Assembly: GCF_013426205.1 (NCBI RefSeq)
Contig: NC_089426.1
Span: forward strand, 3,596,001-3,660,000
Origin: Metarhizium brunneum
Lineage: Eukaryota; Ascomycota; Sordariomycetes; Hypocreales; Clavicipitaceae
Length of the DNA: 64,000 nucleotides
Direction of reading: 5' to 3'
The notes beneath the pieces are model-generated. The model was not told where the DNA came from, made no database searches, and saw only the letters and a list, made by a program, of their open reading frames with translations. Within the stretch, counting starts at the first letter, position 1; every line of letters begins with the position of its first letter. Position numbers and translations under genes: made by a program. Shown here piece after piece: positions 24,141 through 35,567 of the stretch.

Positions 24141-25429
24141 ATGGACAGGCCACAACCCAAGCCCTTCCCCTTGGCTCCCGTGGCGGCGTCTATCCTCGCC
24201 GAACGAGAAACAGAGCGCAGGAACCATCTCCGCCAACTGGGGTATTTCAAAACAGCGTGTTCCGAAATCGACGATTACGTCCTGCTAGGTGGCCTAGAGA
24301 GGGGACACGTCGTGGGCTTGAGCGCAGAAGAGGAGTCCTTTGGGGTAGCCGTATGTTTCCCGCCTGCGCCTTGTTCGCCCCGTCTCGTTGTCTCTCGCCG
24401 TTGCTGACAGGGCCAGAAATGTAGCTTGGCCTGCAGGTCCTTTCCAGGGCGCTGCTCGAGCCCCGCCAACGGGCGCTGGTCATCACGCCCAAGCCGGCGG
24501 GCGTCATTCTGCGGTCGCTGAGGGACGGCGTCGCGGCCGAGCTGGCCCACGAGGGCGTGGCCCCGGGGGACGTCGAGCCGCGCGTGAGGGCGAGCCTGGA
24601 CTGCGTCATGCTCTCGTGCGTGTTCGACATGGACGGCCTGTGGGAGGTCCTGGCCGAGCTGGACAGGAGGGGCCGGGCTTCCTCCCCCCCGGGGGGCCGT
24701 GTGCCGCCGTCGCCCGCTTCCGAGATTCAAGACAGCGAGGAGGACGAGGGGCCCTCGCCGCTCTCGCCGCCGCCGGCCGCGGAGTCGCCGCCCCCTTCCG
24801 TCATCCTCGTCACGCACTTCTCGAGCCTGCTCACGTCGCTCTTTGCCCGGCGCGAGAGGCCGGCCGCCCACGCGAACCTGTCCCTGCTTGCCTCGCGCCT
24901 GCGCCACCTCTCGCGCAGTCTGCCCTCGAACCCGCTCGTCCTCATCCTCAACTCAACCACCTCGTCTACCGACCCTCATGGGCCGGAACCAGGCAGGCAC
25001 CCTTCTGCGGCTGCCGGCGGCGGCAGGCCGCTTGATCCCTCGCTCCGGTCGATATTCAACCCCCCGCCGCTCCCCATCCCCGGCTACGTGCCTACCTCGT
25101 CGAGGCGCAACAAGCCTTCGTTCGGGCTGGTGTTTACGCAGTTGCTCGACCTGCATCTCCTGGCTTCTCGGGTCCCCAGGACGGCGGAAGATGCAGAGGT
25201 CGCACTGGGGAGTACTGCGCTGGAGGCGAGGTTTGTTACCGTGGTGGAAGTGCTGTTGGATGAGATGGGCCTGTGGACGGGGAGGATGGGGAAGAGGCCG
25301 AATAGGGAGCAAAGATGGGCTGCAGTGCAGGTCGACGACGGGAGAGTCGTGGATGCGTTTGGGAAGCAGGAGATGGCCGCTGTGACGGAGATTCGTACAT
25401 CTGGGGGGTTCGGGGGACGAAGGCCATAG
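24141..25429 (+). CDS. Rad51/RecA-fold protein with degenerate Walker A
   Basis: Two exons, 24141-24350 and 24425-25429, joined at phase 0 (donor GTATGT, acceptor TGTAG); 404 aa. The start of the core reads YVLLGGLERGHVVGLSAEEE, which aligns in pattern with Rad51/XRCC sequences (LGGG-x-G-x-ITEL then the P-loop), but where GxxGxGKT should stand there is GLSAEEESFGVA, with no Lys-Thr. A hydrophobic strand PSVILVTHFSSL could be the Walker B position and PLVLILNSTTS resembles the Rad51 TNQ strand; KPSFGLVFTQLLDLHLL matches the late Rad51 region where substrate loops end. A disordered acidic insert (SEEDEG) interrupts the core. A non-catalytic Rad51 paralogue (Rad55/57, Shu or XRCC2 type) acting in homologous recombination is the best guess. 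Exon 2 is very GC-rich. Confidence 0.72.
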
Positions 25430-26339
25430 CAAGGCTGTCATGTTACCGGCATCATTCATGGTCGCCTTTGGTTTGTGTTGGTTGCATGTGTTGTATGCAG
25501 ACAGATACTTGACGACAAGGGCACACATGTTGCTTTCGCATTCCGAGCCGACTCTCGTAACAATGCTTCCGGAATTCACGCGCAAATTATATAAATCTTC
25601 TTTCCTATTAGGTTCCCCCTCCTTGAAACTTAAAAACCGCTCAATCGAAAAATGCCGAGTTTGCCTCGCAAGTCACGCGCAGTCGCTTAATTTGCCCTTC
25701 CAATGTACAAAACCAACCCAGCCGTAAGTCCTCTCACCCCCCCTGCCTGGCACTTCGCCCCCTTCAACTCGTCTACCTGGTATAGCCCTTGAGATCTAAA
25801 CCTCCACCCTCTCCCCTGCGTGTCTCCGTCGTCTCCTGCCAAAACTATGGGCAAGGGACGCAACACCCCCGTGGACCTTCTGCCTTGAACAATAAATAGA
25901 GCGATGTCCGTTTGGAAACAAACTCCTCGCTGCTATGTATGCGTATGTGTGGGAAATAAAAAAAAAACACAAAAAGATAACAACAATACCTGCACAGTGG
26001 CATAGTCACAGTTCCACTTTTGTCTCACAGCACTTTGCGCCGGTGCCCAGCTCCTTGCCCAGCAAGAAGCTGGCCGGAAGAATGAAAGCAAGCCACCAAA
26101 GTAAACAACGTAAGACTGCAGGTTCGTCGTCGTGCTCTCGGTCCAATAATGAAAAGAAAAGAAAAAGAGGCCGACGCGGGCGAGAAGAGATGCGGATGCG
26201 ATAAAATTAAAGAGTCGGCTCTCCCAAACTGCAAGTGATACAAGAAGGAGTCGATTGTCTCTTTTCAAAAGGGGCGGTGATTCTACTCTATAAGTCGTCG
26301 GTGTCGGAGTGCAAAGAATACCGTATCTCGTTTGGAATA
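25430..26339. other. Convergent 3' regions
   Basis: Between the Rad51-like gene (+) and the Rho1 GEF (-). Contains AT-rich runs and AATAAA-like words (for example near 25889 and 25956). Frames in it (25933-26343 minus) look like UTR read-through, not genes. Confidence 0.5.
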
Positions 26340-29300
26340 TCAAGAACTGCTTAGATGCGGGGGAGAAGACGAAGGGCCGCTCAAGATTTGGGATTTTCGG
26401 TCATTCTTCCAGAAATCAATGGCTTCGACAACGTCCTCTCCCCGCTCATCTTCGTATGCAAATAAAATCTGAATAGCATGTTAGCGTTATACACATGGAA
26501 ATACGCGAATTGTCGTCCTCACCTCATGAGTACTGCTGTGAAGCATACGAATGTTCTTGTGGGGCACAATATGCACTGCACCGTTTTCAATATTGCGTAA
26601 TTCGATAAAGTTGGGTTCAAACGCAAGGATCCAGGGGTAGCTGAGTGCAAAGCTTAGGGGCGATCCCTCCCAGTCAATCCGCCACTCGGGTCTTGCTCGC
26701 CAACCATTGCGGTTGACAAAAAACGAGAATTCAGAGTAGTTCAGTAAGAATTCTCCATTGAGACGCTCAATATGAATCGGCTTGGCATTCTCTTTGCGTG
26801 CTACAAAATCAAGAGAAGTATCTGCCTGATCCAGAAGTGATTGCGTCTCCAGAGTCTCGAGGGATACAACCTCGAAGCCTCGCGCACATGCAACGCATAG
26901 CTTCGACTTGAGGAAGTGAACTGACGACGACTCTGTGGGAATGTAAAACTCCTTGAATGGTCGAAGTTCGTCATGGCCACCGGCTATGAATTTGCCAAGG
27001 CCCTTCTGCTTTTTACCCTTGGTCATAGCGTCATTGGGCTCAAACACCTTGATAGTAGTTGACAATGCGGATGATTTGACACAGCAGACGAGATGTCGAC
27101 CCAGGCAGATACCCGTCTTGAAGAAGCTGCAGTGGTTCTGGATCTTCTTCGGTCGCTTGCTCATGGCAGGCTCATCGGGGTTGAGCGCGGAAAGCGCGTA
27201 TGACTGCAATGTCTTGTTGGATAACACCAACAGGAGTTGGTATTCTTCCAAGATGTCGATCTGAGTTACGTTGGGGGTTTCCAACACTCTTCTTGGGATC
27301 TGTGCCTTGTTCTTACGGTCTGATAGATAGACGCCGTTGTCTGTACCATAAAGAAGCTTGCGACCGCCATCTGCAAAAAATTAATCGTCAGTTTCATGTC
27401 ACAGGTCAAAATCCTATCAACAACACAGCATTCCTTGACATACCGAACGGCATAACACAGTTGACATGGTTCGTGCCCACAAAGAAATTGCTCGAAATGA
27501 CCGTCGTGTTGAAAAAGTCGGCACGAGCACGAAGTCGCTGCTGGGCATTGGCAATGAATTCCAACCACTTCTTCCGCGCTGCCTGGTTTGAAGCATAGAG
27601 GGTCAGCTCGTAGCCTGCCTTGCCTAAATGACGGAATGTAATCGGCCAGCCTTCACCCTTCCTCGTTTCGGCATTGTTTGCTCTGATCGATGGAATCAGA
27701 CCAGACGATGAACGCTTCATTCCTTGACCAGGTATAACCTCATCCATTTCCCGGATGGCCAACAGTTCCAGCGGGATAGGACGTCGATAGGCTTTGAGTT
27801 CCTCGGTCTTGCCATTTTGCTTGATGCGGGCCAAAAGGACAGCGTGGTCGAAGAGGAATGCAGTAATCTCGGCAGGATCAGTGGGCGATTTCTTGAACTG
27901 GCTCTTAAACACCATCTCTCGTCCGTCTTCGGTAAGTCTGAGGTCAACTCGTTCCTGAGGCCGGAATTTAAGCTGTTCCTGAAGTCTTCGCAAGTTGAAT
28001 CTATTCTCTGCCTTTCCAGACTCGGCATTGACTCTGCCCAAAATGTCTCGAATCATGGTTAAAACTTTGGGGATATCATCCTTATCAGGATTGCCTTCCT
28101 CCGTGTATTTCAACACATTCTCCAGCAGCAATGGGTATCGAGCGAGACGGGTGGTCGGCTTGGTAAGATAACCGTTGAGTTCCAGCTTTCTTGACTCCTT
28201 CCGTCGTTCAATTTCGTCCACAAACTTGGCGAAGAATGGATTCACGGATCGTTCATTCTCAAAATCAAATTTTCCTTCTAACTGCTTGGAACCGTAGTAA
28301 ATAAATGGGTCGAATTGTGGTACGTAGTCGAGAAAGATGTCACCAATATTATGCACAATGGGGTTCTTTTGCTGTCGGCTTGTGAGGGACGAGGCAAATC
28401 GAGAGCTGACGGTATGGATACTCGGATGGTCAATGATATTGCTGAAGATGGTCTTGACAACCTTATCTCGGCGCTGTAACGGGATGGGCGAGGCCTTCGA
28501 TCGCAGAGGTATAATCCAGAAATCGCGAAGATACTCAAGATCCTTGACAAAGTCTCTTTCAGTATAGCAAATTTCGGATATGACTTCTTGTCTTTTCTTT
28601 TCACGTTCACCGACTGCATCGGCAACTTCTTTCGGCACGGTATTGATCCAAAGCTTCTGCTCGTCGGTTTGGTCGACCTCGTCGTCGTTGATCACTGCAG
28701 TATCATTTTTTCGGAGGCCGGAGCTCGCGTTCAGGTTCAGCCTAGAAACCTGTTCTAACCGTCGTGGACAAGCAATCGAGTAGCAAAGCTGATCTCTTGT
28801 GCAGGTGGGGGAGTAGCATTCGGTCAGCAGCACAAAGACACCATTAACAGGGGGCTTTTCCTCGGGCTCCTCCATAAGGGTTTCTTTGAACTGATACATT
28901 TCGGACTGCGAGTCTCGCAGCCTGTGCTCGTATGTTACATCGTGGAAGAACTTTTGAGCATCTAGGGCACGACCAAGCAGGAGGGCCAAGTTACGATCGG
29001 TGGTGCGGATGATATATGATAACACGTCCACCGCCTCTGAACCGCTGAAGGCATTCTTGTACGTCAGTTCATTCTTGGTGCGGTCCCCAGTAATGATTTT
29101 TCGTCGGAAGCACTCAGCGACTCTTGAGAGCAGTGCCGGATAAACAAGCGGAGGGCGAATCTTGGTGGCGGTGGATGGCCGATCGCTCTCGACGGACTTG
29201 CTCCTAGAGGGTCGGCTTACGAGCGTCATGGTGTCGGATTCGGAAGGTGTAATTGTAGAGGCTGCGGTGGAAGCCATAGACATAGTCCTGGCGTGTTCTG

Positions 29301-30207
29301 GGAAGCCAACAGACGAGGCCATACTGGTGGTTCGTGTCTGGGATCCCGGGGCAGTATGGTAGCCTCCGTTGGGGGCATACCCATTGGACATTGACACGTC
29401 ACTTGGCGCCCTCCGGTTTGGAATGATGCGGCCGCTCATTGTTTGGTGAGAATCTCGATCCATGGGGTGATAAGAGCCGGTCATTGACATGGAACGGTCG
29501 TCATGATGGCGTTCGGGGACAACCCGGCCCTGTGCTGTTGTCCTGGCTGAATTGTGATTAGAGTAGGCAGCTTGACGAAATTGATTTGCCGGCGATTGCT
29601 GGTATGAACTCGGAGGCGGCTGATACATTTGCGGCCGGGGAACAGATGCTAGAGACTGTGAGCGATAAGGGTCGCTATTCATTGCAGGCCGTGGGGGCCC
29701 TTGATATCCGTTCTGAGGGCCATATCGCGCGCCTGCAGCCTGCGGTGGCGGACCTCGCGACTCCATCCGAGGAGGGAGAGGGCCGCCGGGGCCCTGATAT
29801 GGTCGTCTCGGCTGGTGTTGCTGAGCGTATTGTGACTGTGATGAGGGCGGTGGGTGCCCGCCCGAAGCCGCTCTCGACCCCGGATAGTAGCCGCCTCCAG
29901 CATTTGGGTCACTTGGTACAGGTCTTCGTTGCATGGGTTCTCGCTCGCCGTAGTAACCTTGCTGTGGTCTCGGCGGCGGTTGACGTGGCATGCCAGAAGC
30001 CGTAGAAGACATGGTCTGCGTTCTCTCCGGCTCCATGGGGGGGCCGGCAGATGACGACGTCATTGTCTGTGATCGTCCCGGGGGAGGAGCACCACCAAAG
30101 ATATTGGAGTATGCGGCATCTCGTTGGTAATTGTTGGAATCGGGATAACCACGAGGGGGCGGCGGCCGTTGCTGAGCTCGAGGATCATACGGGTGATATT
30201 CAGCCAT
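26340..30207 (-). CDS. rom2: Rho1 guanine nucleotide exchange factor (DEP-DH-PH-CNH)
   Basis: Three exons on the minus strand: 30207-27444, 27370-26523 and 26468-26340, introns 73 and 54 nt; 1246 aa, phases consistent. Order: a disordered N-terminus (1-~340) rich in Pro, Gln, Ser and Arg; a DEP domain (~350-440, including NAFSGSEAVDVLSYII); a DH/RhoGEF domain (~530-725, starting EVISEICYTERDFVKDLEYL); a PH domain (~750-890, ending KKWLEFIANAQQ); and a CNH domain (~925-1230). This is the layout of yeast Rom1/Rom2 and fission yeast Rgf proteins, which load GTP on Rho1 at the plasma membrane and so drive glucan synthase and the cell wall integrity MAP kinase path. The start ATG follows an in-frame ATG-less stretch. 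The last exon ends in a Ser/Pro-rich tail. Confidence 0.93.
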
Positions 30208-31289
30208 GATGTAACTCTGCTCAAGGGAGTTACCCCAGAGAAGGATCTCTATCAGTACAGACGTCAATATACCGTGGGCAAAAGGGCTGCCAGGGCAAGG
30301 AGCAGTCGCCCACAGGGGTGAATGGTGAACTACACAGGAGTGTTTGTGCGGTTGGATCTAAGCGTGAGGAATTGGGTGCAAACTGACTGGAAGTAGCCTT
30401 CAGAAGCGGCCAGCTGTGGAAAGGAGAAACAAAATCACCAAGCGCAGCTGATGCCCAGGCCGCCAAGGTCAGTCAAGCGGGGATCCCAAGGAGACGAGAA
30501 GCACGAGTTCTGATGCCGCTGTCGACGTTGGCAGGCAGGACGCGAGGGCTTCGTGGGATATGTCGAGGATGCGCACGAGGGAGAACGCGAGCCACGAGGC
30601 CGGTGTGCACTCGTCGAGGGCTCAAGTGAAGTGGTGCTCACACGGGATAGGGCGTGATATGCCGCGGTCCACGCACAAGAGTAAGTTGAGTAATGCGTTG
30701 AGCGAGCCCAGAGCGTTGCCCAGAGCGTACCGGCGGGAGGTGGCGCGGTGAAGTGAGCGGCGGCAGCAGCAGCAACGGAGAAGAGATTGTCGTCGTGGAG
30801 TGTAGCCTCGCTGGCCCTCGTTTCGATGTCGTCGACCACTTGAGCAGGCCGAGTGGAAACAGGTCGACGTTGGACCAGGGCCGGAGGAGCAAGCCGGAGG
30901 AGCAGCACTAGCGAAGCGGCGACAATCAGCAGCGATCAAGTCGGAGCAGCTCGAAGATTGACGGGACGGTGCTGGGCCAAACGCTGCTGCTTGGGTCTGG
31001 TTTGGGCTGACAGGGCTGCTCACGTCGGCTGGCTGTGTCGGGGTCAATGGCTGTTGGCTGTGTCCTCTGTGCTCTCTGTGCTGGCTGGCTGGCTGGGCGC
31101 GGCTCGGTGGACGAAGGGTGGTCTCGAGAGCACCGCACACCAGACATGCAACCATGGGACTGGGCCGTCAATGGGCCTTCAATGTTGAGTCTGTGTGGGT
31201 TCTGAAAGGCCTCGCCTTTGGCTGGCTGTTTGGGACCTGCGACTGTGGATTTGGTGGAGGGTGGAGGGTGCACATGTGGAGCCATGAGG

Positions 31290-31326
31290 ACTGCGGACTG
31301 TGGATTGTGGATTGCGGATTGTGGAA
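31290..31326. repeat. Degenerate 8-bp repeat around TGGATTG
   Basis: About four imperfect 8-bp units of the type GACTGTGG / ATTGTGG / ATTGCGG in tandem in non-coding DNA. Confidence 0.5.
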
Positions 31327-32887
31327 TTTGCACGAGACTGGACTGCCAAAAGGTGAGCCAGCGACATTGAACTCTGCATCCAATCGACGGGTCCCTCGTC
31401 CCCTTGCGAGACAGAGCCATCAGGCCAATTCTCAATGCTACTCTTCCTCGCAGCCCACGAACGAAGCTGTGTCTCGGAGAAGCGGGTATCAAGGTGTGCA
31501 AATTGGCCAATGTGAGCTCGCCGGTGCTCGACGGGGCAACGTCCACGACGACGTCTGGGGGATACAGTCCACATTGCAGGAGTATTATTACTGCGCCGGG
31601 CGTTGTATCGACCGTTGCATCAACGTTGGAGTTATACATGCGACGACGACTTTTCCTTCTCCTCCTCTCAAATCTGCATGCTCGGGAGCCAGCCCAAATC
31701 AAATTCGCATTGGGGACGAGGCGCAGGGCAACTCGGAGTTCGGAGCGCCCAAGCTGGTCTCGAAGCTCCATGTCGGTTTGATGGGGGGGGGGGAGCCAAG
31801 ATGAATTCGCCTTCGTTTAATCATACATGTATGCTCCTGTTGCGGTGCTGCCCGGTATCTCATGGGCTGTACAACTGCAGACAGAGCGAGTAAAACGTCA
31901 GCCCAAAGACACCTGCCGTGACGGAATCATGTCCAATCTAGGGATTTACAGACTACGGAGCAGCATGTGCCCGGATTGCAACAAAACAAACCACCATCCG
32001 CTGGCAATATATATCTCACCTTTGCCCCCCAAATGGCGCCGCCGCCACACGGATAGCCCATTGCCGAGCATCCACAGCTGCTAGATGTACGCATCCCAAG
32101 GATTTCTGAGCAAGACGCTACCGAATCTACATATCCCACGTGCACCCTTTTGAGTTTGTCTCTTGGCTGTGTTGCGCTGTGCCTGCTCTTCCCCCCGACC
32201 ATCGAGTCTCTATGCCCGGGGCTGGGTTTGTCAAGAGCCAGCAACACATGTTGCACATTCAACTCCAAAGGCTCAATGACGGGATTAAATTTCAACGGGA
32301 AGAGTATCTGAGGTGCTTACACTCTAATATAGATAGTACTCTCAAAACCCTTTTCTTTTCCCTACCGAGGGTGTGGAATTGTAAGCGGAACTGGAAAAGG
32401 CATATGCGGCAACCAACGCCGTCGAAACCAACTGGACATTTACTAATTAACCAGGCAGTGCAGATTACACGTCAACTTTTACGGAGTCCAAGTCCCTTCA
32501 TACTGGTCTTCGAAATTCTATCAGACAGGGTGTTGATGCCAAAATGCACCGTAAACTCGTCCACATCAGACCACAAACAGCTTAATGCTGGGTGCAACTG
32601 CCACCCCAAGTGCAGGCTATCTCTTTTCATCTCGGCCCATGCGCAGGTATTGGCTGCATCACGGCAGGGATGAGCACATTGCAGGAGGTAGCGCTGTCAA
32701 AATGTCCCAACTTTCTACTCCCGGTCTGTACGGAGTAATACCCTCAGAGTAAATGCGCCCTGGTCAATCCCGGGAACGAAATGCTTCGTCCGATCCTGGA
32801 ATAAATTCGGACACCTTGGTCCCTGGCGCCTGTCCCTGGGCTCATCTCTACTTTTGCATCATAAGCCTGTTCCAGATGCCAAATTTA

Positions 32888-32935
32888 TAAAACAAAATAA
32901 AAAAATAAAATAAAATAAAAAAAAGAGCGCTGTCT
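32888..32935. repeat. A-rich AAATA-type simple repeat
   Basis: A run made of A with single T or C interruptions, including tandem AAAAT words; low complexity DNA. Confidence 0.7.
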
Positions 32936-33273
32936 CTCAATACATTATACTTCATTCAAACATCATAATGTCACAATACGACAAATCTGACCAAAACTTA
33001 CGTCTGAATTGACCTTCTCTCCATGCCACACAGAGCAACGTCAACAGTCCATCACCCGCTGCCAGATGAACGGCATCACGTGCGCGGTCACGCCCCGCCC
33101 ATCGTTCATCGTTCATTGGCCTACCAGCTCCTGAGAGCTGCCTAGCCAGGAACGTGTGCCTGGCGTGCCATCACAACGGGCTTCATCAGAGCGCAGAGCT
33201 CCTCCACGCCCAGTTCAATCTCGGAACAACCGCTCCTCCAACGCCCAAAGCCCCCATTTCCATCCCGCCCATC

Positions 33274-34107
33274 ATGGAGTCTGAGCTCGCTCCCAAGTTT
33301 GCCCCCTTCATTGGGATGGTAAGTCTTTCCACCAGACACGCATCGCCCTCCCGCTCACGAACTCGGATGCTAATGCGCCAATGTAGGCTGGCATCGCAGC
33401 CGCCATGGTCTTCGGATGTAAGACGGACGCGGGAACCGCAACAGCCTTCCGAGCGTTATTTGAAATTCTAACACGGGACGTGCATAGCTATCGGCGCCGC
33501 GTACGGCACAGCAAAGTCCGGCATTGGCATTGCCGGCGTGGGAACATTTCGCCCCGATCTCATAATGAAGGTTCGTTTCCCCCCGGGTGCCGAACCTATA
33601 TCTCCTCCCGTCCCCTTTGAAGCAATTCAAGTATATTAAGTCACACTTTCTCACAGTGTCTGATCCCCGTCGTCATGTCCGGCATCATCGCCGTCTACTC
33701 GCTCGTCATATCGGTCCTCATCGCCCAGGACCTCGCGCCTCCGTCTGCAAACGAACGATATGCCCTGTTCTCGTACGTAAAACACTCCCGGGCGCTGACC
33801 AAGAGTTCGCGTCTAACATGTGGTTGCTAGGGGCTTTATGCATTTCGCTTGCGGCCTGGCAGTCGGCATGACTGGCCTGGCTGCGGGCTATTGTATCGGA
33901 ATTGTGGGCGACAAAGGCGTCCGCGCCTACATGGAGCAGTCGAGAATCTTTGTTGGCATGGTTCTTATTCTGATTTTCGGAGAGGTCCTCGGTCTTTACG
34001 GGTGAGTGATTTGGCAGAGTGGTCATGTGTTCAAGTAGCTCTGGACTAACGGACGTTGCAACAGCCTCATTGTCGCCCTTTTGCTTAACTCACGAAGCAA
34101 GGGCTGA
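33274..34107 (+). CDS. vma-11: V-type ATPase proteolipid subunit c' (Vma11)
   Basis: Six exons: 33274-33318, 33387-33417, 33488-33570, 33657-33772, 33831-34001 and 34065-34107; 162 aa, every join in phase. The protein is almost wholly four transmembrane helices. [19 protein letters not shown] and RPDLIMK at the first hairpin, and [14 protein letters not shown] before helix 4, identify the c' subunit (Vma11) and not c (Vma3) or c'' (Vma16). The proton-carrying glutamate is in [11 protein letters not shown] near residue 143. It forms part of the rotor ring of the Vo sector in vacuolar and endosomal membranes and is specific to fungi. Five introns in under 500 coding bases is dense, as is usual for proteolipid genes in filamentous fungi. 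Confidence 0.95.
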
Positions 34108-34726
34108 TTGAACTGCTTTTTTTTCCTTTGCTTGAATCTACAAGCCAAAACAATCCACATCTTGTCTAGTGTATTGTACACACCGACTAAAGTTACCCGA
34201 GGTGAGCGAAAGCACGTTGGAGGACAGCGGAAGAAATGTCTTATTACTTGCATGGGGCATGGCGTTTATTGGGACGTGTACATTTATCATTGCAGGTAGA
34301 TCAGGCACACGCTAGTTGATTGTTATGCGATTTATCACTGTATCATTTCCTAAAAGTATGTGTTGGTACAGCTGTTCTTTTCACAGGTCACATGCTACGC
34401 AAACATCAGTTGTGTGGTTAGACAGCAGTGTAAGAGAAGTTGAATTCACTAATGCATAAAATGCCAGTTACCCTCCGTCAAATGTTCGTGTGCGTGAGGA
34501 ATTGCTTGTCCCCGACGATGAATGCAGCCCAGGAGAAAAAAGATTCGCCAAGAACTAAATGGTACCAATCTACAAGAAAAAACGCCGCCAGATGCATCAT
34601 GGATTTCTGAAAAGAAAAGAAAAATATGCCAGGATAAAGGAGTGGAATATGCTCCAACCAGTGGAGTTTTGGGGGAAGAGTGAACCACGAGAAAGCATCA
34701 AGCGCCGGTACCAATATTTTCATATT
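34108..34726. other. Convergent 3' regions
   Basis: Non-coding DNA between vma-11 (+) and the proline-rich protein gene (-). No gene or repeat seen. Confidence 0.5.
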
Positions 34727-35567
34727 CTAAGTTGGCAGCAGCCGACCACCAATACGACGAAGCAGCTTTTTACGTTGAGTGTGTTCGACCTCGCGGCGGA
34801 AACGAGCCCAGTTTCTCTCGCGCTCGTCCCAGCTCCTCATTTGGGCTGTAATCGGTTGTTAGCGGGGATACTCTCGCACAATCAAGGACGCAAATAGACC
34901 TATTGCTCACCAAGAAGCCAGTCCCACTGCCTATCCTCTCGGACAAGAATGTCATCACTAGATTCACGGGCCAGTCTTTCACGACGGGCCTGTGCTGCCG
35001 CTACCTCGCCGACAAGGTACGGATCTTCCAAGGGGCGTGCCTCTGGAGCGGTGTCCGTCCCGTTATTCAAGGCTCTATCATTGGAGTTTTGGTGTCTCAA
35101 TGGCTCTGCCGGTCCCGTGTATCGACCGGAAGTAATTCGGCGCTCAGCTACATTCCGGTAGTGGCGAGCCGCTGGGCCATTGTTGGCGGACCAGGTCGGG
35201 AGGTGAAAGTTGTGGATTGACATGGCACCTTGCGGTGCCACTGGGGGTAGAGGGGGCAGGCCTATGGTCTGCTGCCGAGTCGATGAAGTTCCGTGACGGC
35301 CAGGGGCGAATAAAGGAGCAGTAGCACTTGTTGCCAAAGGGGCTGCCCTTGGAGCTGGTGGGCTATAGGGCGGAATTGCTTCATTGTGATTGTAAGGGAG
35401 GGTGTGGTAAGATGGCGTATCCGATACTGTATTGCGAATTGTTAAGCCTCAGAACGCGTACGAAGCTGGCTAGAGACTCTCTTACCATAAGAAGGGGCAG
35501 CCGAACGAACAGAGGCAGTCTCAAAGTCCTCAGCGCTGTAACGCGGACTCGTAGGCGGTCCTGTCAT
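34727..35567 (-). CDS. Unrecognised proline-rich protein with conserved basic C-terminus
   Basis: Three exons on the minus strand: 35567-35486, 35426-34911 and 34845-34727, introns 59 and 65 nt; 238 aa with phases 1 and 1. It starts MTGPPTSPRYSAEDFETASV, runs through Tyr/Pro-rich sequence with PPYSPP (a PPxY-like WW-domain ligand) and then charged sequence, and ends in a basic helix (WDERERNWARFRREVEHTQR, then KKLLRRIG). No transmembrane segment or signal peptide is visible. Clean splice sites and steady frame make it a real gene. I do not recognise its function; a WW-domain ligand or adaptor of the cell cortex would fit the PPxY motif but is a guess. Confidence 0.75.

Larger units (their letters stand above)
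30208..33273. other. 3-kb intergenic, divergent between Rho1 GEF and vma-11
   Basis: The left part should be promoter and long leader of the Rho1 GEF gene. No gene is supported; overlapping frames on both strands between 30.4 and 31.8 kb reflect GC-rich low-complexity DNA. It holds a TGGATTG-type repeat (31290-31326), an A-rich run (32888-32935) and one TACGGAGTA (32729-32737). The frame at 32140-32673 (+) begins with GTG and shows no motif. Confidence 0.45.

Noticed and set aside
24275..24907. 210-codon minus-strand frame in the Rad51-like gene
   Set aside because: Arg/Gly-rich shadow of a very GC-rich exon.
30435..31771. Several long frames upstream of the Rho1 GEF
   Set aside because: They overlap on both strands in GC-rich low-complexity DNA with Gln/Pro/Ser composition and no motif; more likely leader and promoter.
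32140..32673. 177-codon plus-strand frame before vma-11
   Set aside because: Begins with GTG, no recognisable domain, no upstream exon with a proper start found.
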